64,000 nt of DNA from Imbricaverruca yamaguchii (GCA_034440575.1 JAOTOL010001646.1:3193501-3257500); one strand, 5' to 3'. Shown: positions 33,778 to 48,189, counted from the first letter of the stretch. The notes: generated from the sequence alone by a model not told the origin. Translations and numbers: made by a program.

Positions 33778-36700
33778 TAACGTCTGGCTACCGCCACGGC
33801 CGGACAGACTGGGTCAGCCGAGCTCAGAGACACACGCAGCCGTGAATATCGGGAGGACAAGGAGCCCTCTGTCTGTGACCATTGCGCTCTAGCTTCTGAG
33901 ACCGGCATGTAGATGTCGCTACTGTTGCACCACACCCGATCTATCCCACCGCTGACAGATCAGAAGTAAACAACCGGTGGGCAGCGCAACAGAGCCGACG
34001 CAAAGCTGCAACGCACAACAAACAGCCTCGTCTGATGCGGTAAGAAAGTCTTAAGCACACAGGTGTCATTGGGTGAGGAATACTTCACATCCTCTTGATG
34101 CATTTTGCACGTGCAGCAGTCAACCAAAAAGCACTCGGAATCCCGCATAATCCCCGATAAGCACCCGTGGGGGGAGGGACCCAACCGCTGCTGGCTCCAT
34201 ATGGGCAGCAGTCGAAACCGTCTTGGCCAACAGTAGCTTAAAAGTTGAAATGATGTTATATCTGCATAAGGTTCTGTAGTTACAAGACCAACTGCCATAT
34301 TTGAGTGGCTCACACTGATCATCTCGTGCGGCGTGGTCACGGTGCACTACGTCGAACGCTAAGCGAAACACAACATACCAGACGGACCACTGCTTCGACT
34401 GCTAAGCTTGACGTGATGACAGCGATACGGTTCGATGTCGTTGTGTACGGGGCCACCAGAGGATCGCTGTTGCATCAGCTGGGACTGGTTGCCAGGCAAA
34501 GGGGAGGCTTTGCAGAATTATCGGTGCTGCCAACACGTGCTTTAGCCATACTGCTCTCATGTGCCGACATGAAATGAATGCTAAATCGTACAAATAATTA
34601 TTTTGTATCCAGAGAACAAGCACATAGGCGACCCCATCAACAAAGAAGGCCTGCTTTACTCTGTTCTATTGAGGAACATTTGTCTCTTGCTTTGAGAAGA
34701 GTTCGGTACCCTTTCCCAAATTCAGGAAATGAGTTCCAGTATTGGATGACCATGAGGAGGGAAATCAGAACATGGGTGTTGCCTGTCAACACCCATATTT
34801 GTTTTGATGTCACGCCGGCAATACCAAAAGTACGCGAGCCTCCACCAATTCTACCAGGGAACAGCTGGAGTTCGTTTTGGTTGGGGCACGGTGGTGGATC
34901 GGACATTGATAAAGGCAGATAGTTATAATTAGTGGTTTCACATGGATCAAATATTGCTTAAACCTCAGCTCGACGCAACGCAACGTCAAAGTAGCAAAAA
35001 GGTAGCCACAATGCAATGTCTGCTCGCTGTTCTTACCTGCATTACTTCCCAACTTGATGTGTCATCCTTCTCTGTTCGTCTGTATTCGGTAAGTAGTTTA
35101 CTATCCCAGATGCAGATTTGAAATGCTGAATAAATTCCTACTGATGCATGTACCTACCACCCCGCATATGCCTACCTTCATGCTTTTCAATCCTCTGATG
35201 AGTTGTGGGTCTGCAAGCATGATGAAAAAACTGATATGTCAAAGGGTGAGTAGGTATAAATGTCATCGTATCAGTGCAATATTCAAATGTTTGGTCGGTC
35301 CCTGGTTAATACCGCGTTTCCCTGGACGCAATCATGCATTTAGCTATGCCTTTGTTCTCGTGACGGGCAAGTGAAAGATGATTGCCGATGGTTCCATTCT
35401 GCATTGCGGGCATCGATTGTGTTGCTGCGAATGTGATTGCCTACTAGGTAGCTGCATTGAATCTGGCCGACCACGTGTGCGGCACCTTCAATGGAGCCTG
35501 GCATGCCGGCCCTTGATGGATCTATACAGGAGAAGGTGATCCCGCACACGCTACATTCGCCGCATTTCCGGCGTTTTTGTTTGCACCCGGGTCACGCAGG
35601 TTCAGAAACAAGATAGAACCGGAACGGATACGGAGAGTAGATTCGGACAGAATAGAGACCTGACGTAAGCATAAGCGTGAGTTGGAAGTAATGAGTAGTT
35701 CTAATCCTCCCAGCAGCTTCAAGATCAGCACTGTTTTTGTCAGCGACGCTGCTGAAATTATAATAATTAAATTCATGAATATCAGCGATGAATGGTACGC
35801 TTGCCGATTTAGGTGGAGACTGCGCTCAGCTCTTCGAGCTCGACGCATCATTGCCAGATGACAAAATTAGTGCTATGGGTAAATTAGCGACGGACACAGT
35901 GGAAGTCTTTACTGGGGAATAGCAAATGAAATGACTACAAAAGTATACTGCATGCATAGTTGTCGACCACGTCATCACATTATGACGTGACATGCGCGCC
36001 CAAGCGGCGATCGGTCCACAACACGGGTGGGAGGCTCGTACACTGACTGATTTGTTCGGTTGCCGCATTCGGGAGTATGGATTCAGGAATGTAAAATGGT
36101 TAATAAAATTATATCAGAAAACACACAGTCCAACATCGTGTTCACACTACCAAACAACAAATGGTTCTCGTTGTTAATGTGACAGCGCTGATAACTCACT
36201 TTTGCTCATTACTTTTCTCAACACAGAATGCATTTTGACGTATTCGTAAGAGACGCGCAATGCTGACGTCAGCAAAGATGATAATGTGCGTGTTTTACTG
36301 CTGCCGTGCTGGGGATGCTGCGAACTTCTGCTTTTCTGCCCCCTCGGGCGTATGGTGGGCGCTACGTGACCAATGTAGTCGATGCGCTCTAAAGCCCTAA
36401 TAACTAACCAACCAACTGGGACGTATGTGCAGGTGGATAAAGGGTGTGTGAAACACTCTTGATTACTTACGTCACCCAGCAACGCCGGCTGGCAGTGCCG
36501 GAAGTGTCGTCATCTGGAACACGATGCAAACACCCGGCGCATGGCCGACCTCGTGCCCGCCGCGAGGTGTAAATAGACTCAATGGCGTCACCACGCTCAG
36601 ACCTCAGTTACCGGGTGACGTCCAGCCACGCGGGTGTTTTTCATGTTTTTAATGTCAGAGGGGTATGTTCGTGACTGTCATCTGCCCTTATCCCTGCCCC

Positions 36701-37254
36701 TTTCAACCCGCGCCAGTTAACGTAAAACCTCGAATTTCAGCAGCTTTGGTTCCGCAGCCCAAACATTCTTTCTGTTGCTTTTCGTTGTATTTTTGGGTTG
36801 AAATGTTCAGTTCAGCTCCTCCCAGTTTCAGCTTCTGCTCTTCCCATGCTTCATATGCTCCTGTCTAACCCAAAGGTAGGTGACTACCTCACCTCTCCAT
36901 CGAAGACCAAGGAAGTGATTTCCGCTGTCATAAATGGGAGGTTATTACGCGTGTCTCATACTTTTATATCTTTATGCGCTGGCTCTCTCCTACTGTATGC
37001 ATGGCCATTGCCATTGCTGTCTATCGCAATAGAGAAATAATTATATTCAGCAGGCGACAAACAAGGGGGAAATGAAGTTGGTCGTTCTGCACCACGAGCA
37101 CGAAGGAAGGGGAAAATCGTGTTTACTGTTTGTGATACGCGATGATGTGCAATAGCTGCACAGCAATTTCAAATGCAGTGCATCTTTAGGGAGCGGTGAG
37201 ACGGGGCGGCGGGTGCACGCGTCGGGCCCGTCGTGCGCCATGGTGGCATCGGTC
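33778..37254. other. Intron, mostly featureless
   Basis: Unique-looking DNA. Apart from the weak coding candidate at 34415 and small hairpins (for example GGGTGTTG and CAACACCC at about 34779-34799) I see nothing that can be named. Confidence 0.45.
34415..34577 (+). other. Weak coding candidate with a Rossmann-like start
   Basis: A plus-strand frame starting ATG ACA GCG reads MTAIRFDVVVYGATRGS, resembling the N-terminus of saccharopine-dehydrogenase-like oxidoreductases, which begin with a DVVVYGATGFTG dinucleotide-binding loop. The expected FTG is absent, the following residues do not clearly match, and no donor site is evident after GATR. It lies antisense inside the 23.5-kb sphingomyelinase intron. 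It may be a fragment of a retrocopy or chance. Confidence 0.2.
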
Positions 37255-37620
37255 GCGACGGGAGCCGGGCAGGCGGACCCGTGATGGGACCGTCGGCGGA
37301 TCCATGACGGGACCGGCCAGGCGGACCCGTGGCGGGACCCGAAAGGCGGACCAGTGACGGGACCCGAAAGGCGGACCCGTGGCGGGACCCGCCAGACGGA
37401 CCAGGTGGCTGGACCCGCCAGGCGGACCCGTGGCGGGACCCGAAAGGCGGACCAGTGACGGGACCCGAAAGGCGGACCCGTGGCGGGACCCGCCAGACGG
37501 ACCAGGTGGCTGGACCCGCCAGGCGGACCCGTGATGGGACCGTCCGCGGACCCGTGACGGGACCGTCGGCGGACCCGTGACGGGACCGTCGGCGGATCCG
37601 TCACGGCACCGTCGGCGATC
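37255..37620. repeat. About 25-bp minisatellite with higher-order structure
   Basis: Subunits such as GCGGACCCGTGGCGGGACCC and CCAGTGACGGGACCCGAAAG. A block of four subunits, about 101 bp, starting near 37320 is repeated almost exactly from near 37420. Confidence 0.92.
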
Positions 37621-40600
37621 CGCCGGGCGAGTCCATCTGACAGATCCAGATATCGCTTGATGCAGAAATTGGTAAGCTTCGGAAAGATGCAGTATGTTCT
37701 CGAAATTTACCAGTTTTCCATGTGGGGTTCTGACTGCACCAAATAATCTCAAGTGGGGTGCGGACCTCAGAAACTCCAACCGCGGTTACGCCTATGAATG
37801 CAGCACTACTCTTGGATAAGAACCACGAGATAAATGACACGTGACAACTTGGATAACCTGATGTGTAATATATTTACAATCATATTATCATGCAGCGGCG
37901 CAGCCAAAGGAACAAGGGGCACTTCCACCCTCCCTCTTAGCGCCGAGGGGGCCAGAAGGGCCCGGGGTCCTTAGCATTAACTGCGTTCGGTCCTTCTCAG
38001 CAGCAGCACAACCACATCTTTTTGGGGTACCTGAGAGTCGGATGTTTTTTTTTAACAAAAGGGTCATTCAGACTGCATGAGACCTTACAAATTCGACGAC
38101 GCCCATATTTTCCGAGACCTGTCGAACATCCATTTGCCCTTTCAGTCTTTTGAGAGACTTTATGTGCTTTATGTCGCTTGGAAATGAATAGCTTCCTTGG
38201 AACTGGGGAGCCCTGGCCTTATCTGGCGGGACTCTTGGCGTAAGAGTATACTTAATAGCTCATCTTTCAATCCCCATTGAACTTGGTGGACGAGTCCCGG
38301 TCGGTGGATTTCGAGATCTGCATGGAATCAGGACAGTCCCCCAGAAGCGGGAGAGGCACCTTGAAGTTGGATAGATACCTTGAAGGTGGAAGATCTCCTA
38401 AAGACGTGCCCTTTACATATGGGCCCATCTGAGCTTGACGGAGGAGCTCTGAAATTATTTCAGCTCAAGTTTTGAACAGAGGTGCCATGGAACTTGGGAG
38501 CAGGAGACAATACTTGAAGCTAGAGAGCCCCAATTAAAAGTGGAAATCCTAAGAATTGAAAGGACCTCTAAAAGCTGGGGGGATTTGGGTTCTCCAGATC
38601 CCCCCCCCCCCTTCGCTCCGGTGCGACTTTGCCTGGCATTGCTAACGGTATCCGACATGCTGCACCTCAAAATTACGAATACTTACTATGTCGAAGGAAA
38701 GGTCCGGAAAAAGTGTCAAAATAGTAGGAAACGCACGTCAGCTATGTGAGACAGCACAATATCAGATTAACATGTTGATAGCATAACATAGGATAAATCA
38801 GTTTCGGTTAAGTTCCAGATCAATGGACTACGAGTGGTAGATGTGGTAGATGTAGCGACATGCGTTCACATTTCCCATGAGTGATGCTCATGATCTTCTT
38901 CCGCTGGCATCCGCCAGGAAGCTTTGGAGTAGTTTTGTTCACATTGTGAATGGCTTACGTTCAAGGGCAAATATTTGAATGAAATGCACAGGTACTGGAA
39001 GCCCTCCAGTTCGTTTATCTGGTCATGCCAGATAGCTCACACGGCTTAGAAGACTGTTATGCAAACATTAAACCGGGGGTGAGGTAAGCATCCGACAGAA
39101 CTGACAGGCCACAAATATACGTGAAGTCGTGGCACGCCCCGTCAAAGGATGGCTAAGTTGTTGGATGAAGCAATGGTGACGCCCACCTGCTTTGACCAGC
39201 TTCCGGTCACCGAGGCGGGTCCTATTCTGGCGTGCCTGTTGCAGGGGGGTTGGTCCCCCCTCAGCCAGTGGGCGGTTTTCACCAGCAGTCAGGCATCCTT
39301 TCCCACTTGTGGTGGTGCAAGCTTATTCCTCACTGTCTCTTGCGATACACTGGTAGATCACGGTCTCTATATTTTCACTGTCCACGGCTCGACTATACAC
39401 GCTGCCACTTCTGTCCTTGCCCTGACGCGACTCGGCCCTGCCAGGGCGAACAGTCGGAAGTGGGTCGCGCGTCCGTGGTGCCATATAACCATGAACCACG
39501 GCCCGCGCTCGGCACATGCGACACACGCACAACACCACTCACCAAAACTAATCATCACCTAATGTTGCTTGCACATATTGTAATACCTAGATGGAGGAAA
39601 TGGAAAATACAGTGATTGAGAAACGAAAAAAGAACTGGAGCACGGGTGCAAGAAGGCTCAACCAAACCTTTACTCGAATATATCTAACCTTTTTTGCAAA
39701 AGGAAGCGCCAAATTTGAGAAGCATGCAGCCAATGCGTCAGATGTACTAAGGATGCAATAACTCATCATATAAAAACATGCACGTATTTGTTGACATACT
39801 AACTATCTAGCGCGAAGCAACTCAAACATTTTGCTTCAGCTACCTCGAAGCTTAGCTTGGTGAGAACGGAAGCAGAATCCTGAGCAAGGAAAAGAAGCAT
39901 CTAGCCTAAAATTAGCACGTATTTGCAAGACAAGTGACGTGTCTAGGCTTGATGAATACTGTCCTTGATATGCATAGTTGCAAGAACACTGTGGAAGTTG
40001 CTGTTCTCAATTATCACGTCGGTGTTGCATATTAAGTTAAACAATGCTAAGTTGGAGAAAGTTGGTGCTGTTCAAGCACAGGCTGGTGTTTCACATGCAA
40101 CATCTAAGAAGGGAATCCAGTGGCAACTGGGTGTATGTGCCCCCTGATAGAGTTGTGGCCCATTTTCGACTGGAAAAATGCGCTGTACCAAGAGTTCGAG
40201 TGAAACCCAATGTCATAGCAAACGAGTTTTTCAGCCGATGGCGCCCTTCAAAGTCCAATACGGATTCGCCTTTACAAGAAAAAAACAATGTCATCAGATA
40301 GACAACTGATTGGGCACCAACCGGCTGAAAAATGACAATGTCAAATAGGTGCTTTTTAAGTGTTCAGTGAAACGTCACGAGGTCACGAGGTCAAATATCG
40401 GCTTCACAAGACCACACTTATTGTACTGCATTGGGCAGATCATCGGTTTTCAAACGACATAGAAGTTTTGTAAGCTAATTGATGTCATTAAAAGTATATA
40501 AAATGATTTTCTATATGAACTTTCTCAAGAAAATGTTTCTAACCTGTATCTCGTGACCAATTTGGCCTAGAAACGAAAAAGTCAGTCTAATCTGGGCCGC

Positions 40601-42009
40601 AGCTAACCCAGTGTACCAGTTTTTAATATAAAAATCGGAAGGATGTGGGGAACAATGTGTGTTCCACCATGGTAATTTGTCCTGGAATTGCCCTTATGCA
40701 TGTGCATCTGTATGTGTGTACCATATACGTCTGTTTGTGTGCATGTGCATCGGAATTATGCATGAGAATCGAACAACCACTCAAGCATGGCTCCTCCGAC
40801 AATTCATTTGACAATATGCTTATGCTTACCAGAATGAAGTTGTGGGACAGTTGAAAGCAAAGCGCATGGATATTAAACAAGTAATGTCCGCTATACCACA
40901 TTGTTATCAACAAGCTCATTGAATAGTTCAGCTTTAAGCTTCTCTCTTCAGCTAGATCCACGGCCGGTCAAATGCTCTCTTTGGATTTGACTACCTTCAG
41001 CATTATATGATGTCACGAAAAAGGCCCCCCTATTTTCCGGAACACAAATGCCTTTGAATTAATATTTTTGTATAGATTTTGCCGTCAAATCTGGTGGTTA
41101 TTGGTTTTACGACGCGTCGACCGTTGAGTCGTGTAGCGTCGCCAATCTCTCACGCCGATTGGTCGCGGGTGAAGAGTAGCGACAGGTGAGATCCGAGCCT
41201 ACAATCTCTTGATTGTGTTACGGGCAACTTACCCCTAGACTAGTCGTCCCCAGAGCCATCAGACCCATGCGAGTCCGAGATGAGGAAGAGGCTCGCCAAT
41301 ATCCTTGTTTCGTCCTTCAAGCTGTGCAGAACGTCACCACTCACAACTGTCAAAATCTCGCGATTGTGTTGCGCATCCGGGATGCCAAGCAACCATCCTT
41401 CCACTCGATCTGTCATGATAGCGTCAAGGACTTGACACGGGCTGAAGTCAGCCTGTCAGGAGAGATGCCTGGCCACCTGCCAAAACCGCCGGGTGTGAAC
41501 AAATCAACCTCCTATTCATCCAATATCTCGTGGGTCGCACGCGCCTTCGTGTACCCGGTAGGGACGTGCAGGGGTGGCGGAGCGAGTGGGGGGGTGGACC
41601 TGGAGCGTTACCTCCCCCCCCCCCCTGGTGAGGTCGCTAGGACTGCTTACTCTCCTTATATGCGTTGCTTCTACAAATAAAATAAAACCTTTAAATGTAA
41701 GCGCTGCATTCTGAAGAGTTGTGGAAGTGCGGCTTGTATACATGTTCACAATTTGTCTGTCTATTTATTCAGTACTTCCAATGATTCAAAGGAAATTATT
41801 GCCCGGGTGCACAGCACGCTTCCCTTGGCATTTCCACTAAAATTCGCTGAAAGTGATCTAAAAGTCCAATCTCGCAGCGAAGATTAAATGTACAGATTTC
41901 TCCTGAGCAGATTTTTCCCCCGAGATGGTTCAGTGTTATTTGCTGTCCTCGATGCAACACATTGGTCTCCTTTGTCGTCTAACTGGTGTTCCCGTCTGAT
42001 CCACTGGCT
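37621..42009. other. Intron, no gene recognised
   Basis: About 4.4 kb. Notable items are only a C run at about 38602-38611, a C run at about 41615-41625 and the dispersed-repeat fragment at 41097-41150. A plus-strand frame at 41213-41680 reads a hydrophilic stretch with no family match. Confidence 0.45.
41097..41150 (+). repeat. Fragment of the dispersed repeat seen at 23675 and 24378
   Basis: TTATTGGTTTTACGACGCGT then CGACCGTTGAGTCGTGTAG. The order of shared words is the same in all three fragments. Confidence 0.45.
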
Positions 42010-42295
42010 CTGCCCACTACGTCAGCCAGCGGCTCCTGCTCACTATGTCAGCCAGCGGATCCTGCTCACTACGTCAGCCAGCGGCTCCTGCCCACTACGT
42101 CAGCCAGCGGCTCCTGCCCACTACGTCAGCCAGCGGCTCCTGCCCACTACGTCAGCCAGCGGCTCCTGCCCACTACGTCAGCTAGCGGCTCCTGCCCACT
42201 ACGTCAGCCAGCGGCTCCTGCCCACTACGTCAGCCAGCGGCTCCTGCTCACTACGTCAGCTAGCAGCTCCTGCCCACTACGTCAGCCAGCGGCTC
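42010..42295. repeat. 26-bp minisatellite
   Basis: About 11 units, core CTCCTGCCCACTACGTCAGC followed by CAGCGG. Variants have GCTCACTA or GCTAGC. Confidence 0.95.
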
Positions 42296-42869
42296 ACTCG
42301 GCGCAGCAAATGGCGACCAGCGTTGCACAAAACCAAGTTAGCCTGGCTTGGAGGAAATGTGCTGATGATGATGTGATATTTCGCATCACGTGGAAGCCGT
42401 TCGGCCCTTGATGCCACCTGCACTCTGTTGCCCACCAGTACCCTCCTCCCCCAGGATTCAGATGTCTGTGCGGCTGGTAATGTACTCCGGTGTCGGTTCG
42501 GTGTCGATCGCGCCTGTGTGTGAATTTGTTAATTTGTGTGAATTTCTAGCTGGGTGGGGAATGTGTGTTTGCGTTCGTGCGATCGCTTCAGTCCGCCACC
42601 AGGACACGGAGCCATCGCTGTAGCCGCCACACTAGGAGCACGCTGTGCGAAAGTGAACAACTAGCCGTCGAGGCCGAGCGCGTCGCCAGAGACTCGAGGC
42701 GGAACACCACGGCGCGCACATTGCCGGCTGGCGCAGGCTCGACACACCCTGCCAACTCCTCACTCGCCGCCCGCCCGACACCTGCCAAACGCGTGCACGT
42801 GATGAGCGCCGGGCGACATCAATAGCGTCGCGGCACACACGTGCACCAGCCCGTGTTGCGCGTAGGTCG

Positions 42870-43560
42870 CGCGTCATCAGCGCGCCAGGTCACCCCGGGC
42901 CGACCTAGGTCTCCCCGGGCCGACCCGGTCACAGTCAGGGCGCCAGGTCACCCCCAGGCCGACCTAGGTCTCCCCGGGCCGACCTAGGTCTCCCTGGGCC
43001 GACCCGGTCACAATCAGCGCGCCAGGTCTCCCCCAGGGCTGACCGGTCACCCCCCAGGCCGACCTAGGTCTCCCCGGACCGACCCGGTCACAGTCAGGGC
43101 GCCAAGTCACCCCCGGCCGACACAGTCGTACAGTCAGCGCGCCAGGCCACCCCCGGGCCGACCTAGGTCTCCCCGGGCCGACCCGGTCGCACAGTCAGCG
43201 CGTCAAGTCACCCCGGGCCGACCTGGGTCTCCTCGGGCCGACCCAGTCGCACAGTCACGCGCCACCCGGTGGTAGCGCGCCAGGTCCCCCGGCTTACACG
43301 GTCGCCTGTCGGCGTCCAGGTCACCCCGGGCCGACCTGGTCGCACAGTCAGGCGCCAGGTCTCCCCGCTTCACGGTCGCTGGGCGTACCAGGTCACCCGG
43401 GCCGACCCGGTCGCGCCGTCAGCGCGCCAGGTCTCCCCCAGGGCCGACCCGGTCGCACAGTCAGCGCGTCAGGTCACCCCGGGCCGACCCGGTCGCGCCG
43501 TCAGCACGCCAGGTCTCCCCCACGGCTGACACGGTGGCGCCGTCAGCGCGCCAGGACACC
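42870..43560. repeat. GC-rich minisatellite, unit about 55-60 bp
   Basis: Units built from GCGCCAGGTCACCCCGGGCC and GACCTAGGTCTCCCCGGGCC in variable order and length. It follows a GC-rich unique block at about 42590-42870. Confidence 0.88.
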
Positions 43561-46500
43561 CCCGGCGCGGCTGTGTCGCCTGCCGGACCAGGTGGCGGCG
43601 ATCGTCCAGCGCGACGCTGGTGTCGGAGGAACACGGCGGTGGAATGTCGGCGCGATGAGTCACCCGCCGCGTCACCCACGGCCAGATCGTCGATCGCAGC
43701 TGCCGAGTCCTGCCGAGAGCCGTGACTCACACCTGATCCGTGGCACGATCCAGAGAGCGGCGGGCTTAGTATGTGTCCGGGATGCGGCCTCGTCACCTGA
43801 CGAGACTACGCCACCGACCGGCACTCGCTGCTCGGATGCACCATCCTCCACAAATCTGGCCCAAAGCCTGTCGTGCCTGCATGATGATGATGGACGAAAT
43901 GGCGTTGAACTAGTTGATGGTGCAGCTGGCCATTGACCAAGGCTATGGATGTCTAGAGCGGATCGGTGCAGTTCAAGCAGTCAAGCACGACTTGAACTAA
44001 TCTCTAGTCACGCGTCGACTGTGGATAGCCGCTAGCCAAGGTCAAAGGTGGATTTGGTTGGACGATCGCTATCGTTAATCTGCACTGCGCACTACATTAC
44101 ATAATGGGGCATGACTCAAACTAAGCTGGATCCAGTGTGTGGTGTGGAAGTAGTGACGATAGCATTAAGCCCCGAAAAAAAAGCAAATGATGTTGATCAT
44201 TAGCGCATGCAAATTGTATGAAGGTGGAGCTGGATACAAAGGCGAGGGTTAATGGTCGAGTTGGAGCATGTCCATGCCCTGGGAGCACTACCTTTATGCG
44301 ATGCCCAAGCTACCTGTGCTCGGTTATTTAACACAAGGATGATGTCAATATGTACATTAAGCGCCATTATTTCTAAGTAACTGTCTTGTGAATGGTAAAT
44401 GCGTGTCAACCCGTCCAGCCGTAATTATGTGCACACCTCAGTCCCCATGTACCGATTCACCTTCACAGTGTGGCAAAATTTTTATCCCAGCATTGAGGGG
44501 CTGAGTCATTTTGACCCTCATTCACATTTGTTTTGAGCTAGATAGAGAGGTGCGATCAACGCCATGACATAGCTCTTCTCTTCAACCTTCGGAGTTACGC
44601 GGAACATTTGATCTATCTCTTATTGACCTTCCTGGTCAGGTCAAATAGATCAACGCCCCTGGTGCAGTCTGTTATCCGGTCGTTGTCCGAAGCTTTCAGA
44701 ATCTTACCGTGAACCACATGCGATTTCACGATTCACTATCAATGATGCACATACTTAGTCTGGCTCGATGACAACACAAAGGTCAATATTACCGGTCAGG
44801 GTAAGGCCAAGTAGGATGTACGATAAACTGTTTTCGAAGATCAGATAAAAAGCTGATCTTCGAAGCATATGGCGTCCAATAAAGAGTAATCGGTGACACC
44901 ATCGCAAAATTAAATGTTACTACTACTTACTAGTTCGATTAGGTGCAGTGCTGCGTTGACCATGATGGTGAGTGAGAAAATCGTGCAATATGAGCATAAG
45001 GTTATTTTACGCGTTTTTTTCACTACTTACTATGACGAATTGACACGCCGGGATAGATTTCACCGCTCGCCAGTAAAAAGACAGGGTATTCCACGATTCG
45101 TCGTCAAGGGTGTGCTAATTAGATGCACTGTGCTCTTCTGTAACGCAATCGCCTTTTTTGTGTCTAGTCATTCGGCAAAAAGGTCCATGCATCCGTCTCC
45201 ACCTCGCCCCCCAAAGATCTGAGAAGCATGTCTGTGTATGTGGGTTGATAGTCCAGGAACACTTCAGAAGTTAAGGGACAAGGCTATTGTGTCGCATAAT
45301 GCTCATTGATAAATGACGAGAAGTTTTGGAAATGGAAAACTGGCTTCCCATAATCCTACGCACTTAGTATGATAGCATCATGATTCAATTCGCTTTCTTT
45401 CTTTTCTTTGCCCCAGTTACTTCCGTTGCTGCCCAGTTACCGCCCGGCACGGCGAGCGCTGCCCAGTTACTGGCGTCTCTTGCGTGGGAGTCAGCCGCAC
45501 GAATTTCCCCCCGGAGTTGACGTCAAGAGCTACAGACACCCGAAGCCGACTTATCTGCCGACTGCGTCACTGCTGCGCCCGAGGTCCAATATTTGCAAGT
45601 GCCATCATTTATTATTATCTATTTCACGACACACATTCGCCACAGTTGTAATGGTTTAACGTTTCCATGTGTCTTAGCTCCTCCGTCCACCGCCCACCTG
45701 CTGCATGCTCCCGAGTGGAGGAGCACAGGCAAAGCTGGTTCGGCAAATGGCGTGTTTATGCTGTTCTTTTTTCAATGAACGCCTATAGGTGTTCATGTTT
45801 ACGATCGGCATCATTGGTGTGACACAGACCCCCACCACTCATATGCATCATCCACTGGTGTGTATGGTGCCACCTTCACAGCATTTACCCACCTTCACCA
45901 ACTTGAAGGTTCGAACATATTTGACGGCAAAGCTAATTGCCGCCGTGCCGTAAAAACACTCACGATCAAAATCAGAGGTCAGACGCACGGCTACATAAAA
46001 GAAACGCTCGCTCGCAAAAGCCCTTGGTGACATCGATCTTCGATCTCTTTCAGCATCCCAGTCAACGGGATTAATATTTCCATTAGCGTGGCTGTCGATG
46101 CCTGTGTTTCCTTGACATCGAGGGAATACCGTGAGTGACCTTCTCACGCAAAGAGACATAGGAGTGGCAATTAATATCGCTTAATCTAACAGATAATTGC
46201 TACGACTAGCTCAATAGGAAATACTCACGCCATATTTGAAGGAAAGCCATATAAGCGATTAAAACTACATATTCCCGTGACAGCCTTCGGATATTTTTAT
46301 AACCACAATTGCATTGTTTCGATCGAGTTGATTGTGAACAGCTTTGTGCACAGCGACGAATTGCACCGCGAAACACCACTGTTTCGGATTACAATTCTAG
46401 GCTGACAACGGTCTAACAAGACGGAGCTATCCTCAAACTGCCTTTTATAGCGAAGATTACTACTTCCCGCGTCATGATCGTCTATTTCAAGTACGAGAGC

Positions 46501-48189
46501 CAGGTGATTTTTCACTCAACGTCTGACAAAATTGAATGCATATGTACCGCTCTCCGAGTTGCCATGGCGATCACAAAGCGTGCCGAAGCAGACGTGCCGT
46601 CACATTTACGAAAAGGGCTTATCTTCCATATGTCGTTGACGATAAGATTTCGGATTAGCACTGATCGGATTAGTCGTTTTGCTGGGTTCGGTGACACGGC
46701 GTGATTTTTTGTGTATCCATCCATCTATCGGTGGCATTCCCCGATGGGGACCCGAGGCGTCACCTCGAGGCAGGCTCGACGAATTAGGATAGCCCGACGA
46801 GCTTACAAAGCGGGAAGGATGACTTGACCACAGTTGACTGTTTGAGAACACAACCACAATGCAGCAACTTACACTGTATATGTTGTCACTGGAAAGCCTC
46901 GTGTATGTGCTGATGAAACTTTTGGTTCATCTATAAAAAGTGGTAAAGCGAAGAGTGCAATATTTACATGGTAAGCGATATCGGTTGAAAACGGCCAGCA
47001 AAGCTATGCTCTGTAAATTTTAGCCTTCGCCCGCACCGGAATTGGGGGCTCGATGCAATCTCCCTCAGGTATTTTTGTCGACAACGGAAAAGCAACGCAT
47101 GTTTTGGCGCATCCGCTTCGTATAGCTGGTGTGACATTTTTTCCTTGTCGTGTAATAAGTTGAAGATTTGTTAGGTCACTGACCCACGACATCATGAGCG
47201 TTTTGTTGGCAGTGGAGCTGAGGCCCCAGTATTTTTCTGAGCTCCCAATGGCGCTGTAGGCGCCCCAATGTAAAATTGTGGCTACCTAAAATCGTCCGAG
47301 TAGAAAAAAATCAGAAAGGTTTCATCCCCTTCGCTCAACATGTATTTTAAAATCTGAGTAGCGCAATCAAGACCTTTCAATACCCTTATTCAGCCCATAT
47401 GTTTTTAAGTGTGCTCCATGTGCCCTCAATCGTTTTCATAAAACGACACCTGTGCAGACATCACAAGATGAACATGTCGGACCGTTTTTATGGGCAAAAT
47501 CACGATTCAGAACTAATCTCACTTAATTTCGCCACATGGCCCATGTTCGATGTGAAAGACCGCGTCCATTTCCCATGGTTACAAGAAAACAGTGTTTTCT
47601 GGCACTATCTCACAACTTCCCAAATAAGGTCCACATTTACCCCATTTGATCCTTCATGACTCCTAACCTACTGGCCGAAGGTAAATCGTACATCTTCGCA
47701 TACTGTTATGCTGAACCTGAGCACGTATCGTTTCTTTTTACATTGGCAGCAGTTGAATGTGAGAGCTCTCTATATCCATAAGAGGTTCAAGCTCAGCTGG
47801 AGGCTCCAGTAATAACCAGAAGCATCAAAATGGCATCTAAGTCGCGAGATTTTGTCCGGTGGAACACGCAAGGCTTTTTCCTGGCGCTAATACTCTCCGG
47901 TTGGAAATGCTATGGCGATGGGGCCGCAGCACACACCCTCTCCTGCACTGAGGAAGGTAGACAAATTCGTCACACGGGCGAGGGTTGACATTAATGTTGT
48001 CAAACAAAGCCTTTATATTTATTGAGTTCCAAATTAAACCATGCAATTTGGAAGGCTGTTGTTGCAGGAGCGGAGTCGGTGTTGGATCTGCAACACCTGC
48101 AATACCACGTTATTAACCCATGGTATCTGATGCGCCCCAAGGCTAAAATAAGTAATTGGTTCAGGGATGGGCACTCATTTCGGAGAACG
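43561..48189. other. Intron, no gene recognised
   Basis: About 4.6 kb of mixed DNA. One clear inverted repeat lies at 44833-44844 and 44853-44864 (TTCGAAGATCAG and its complement, 8-base loop). Several open frames exist, none with a recognisable domain. Confidence 0.45.
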
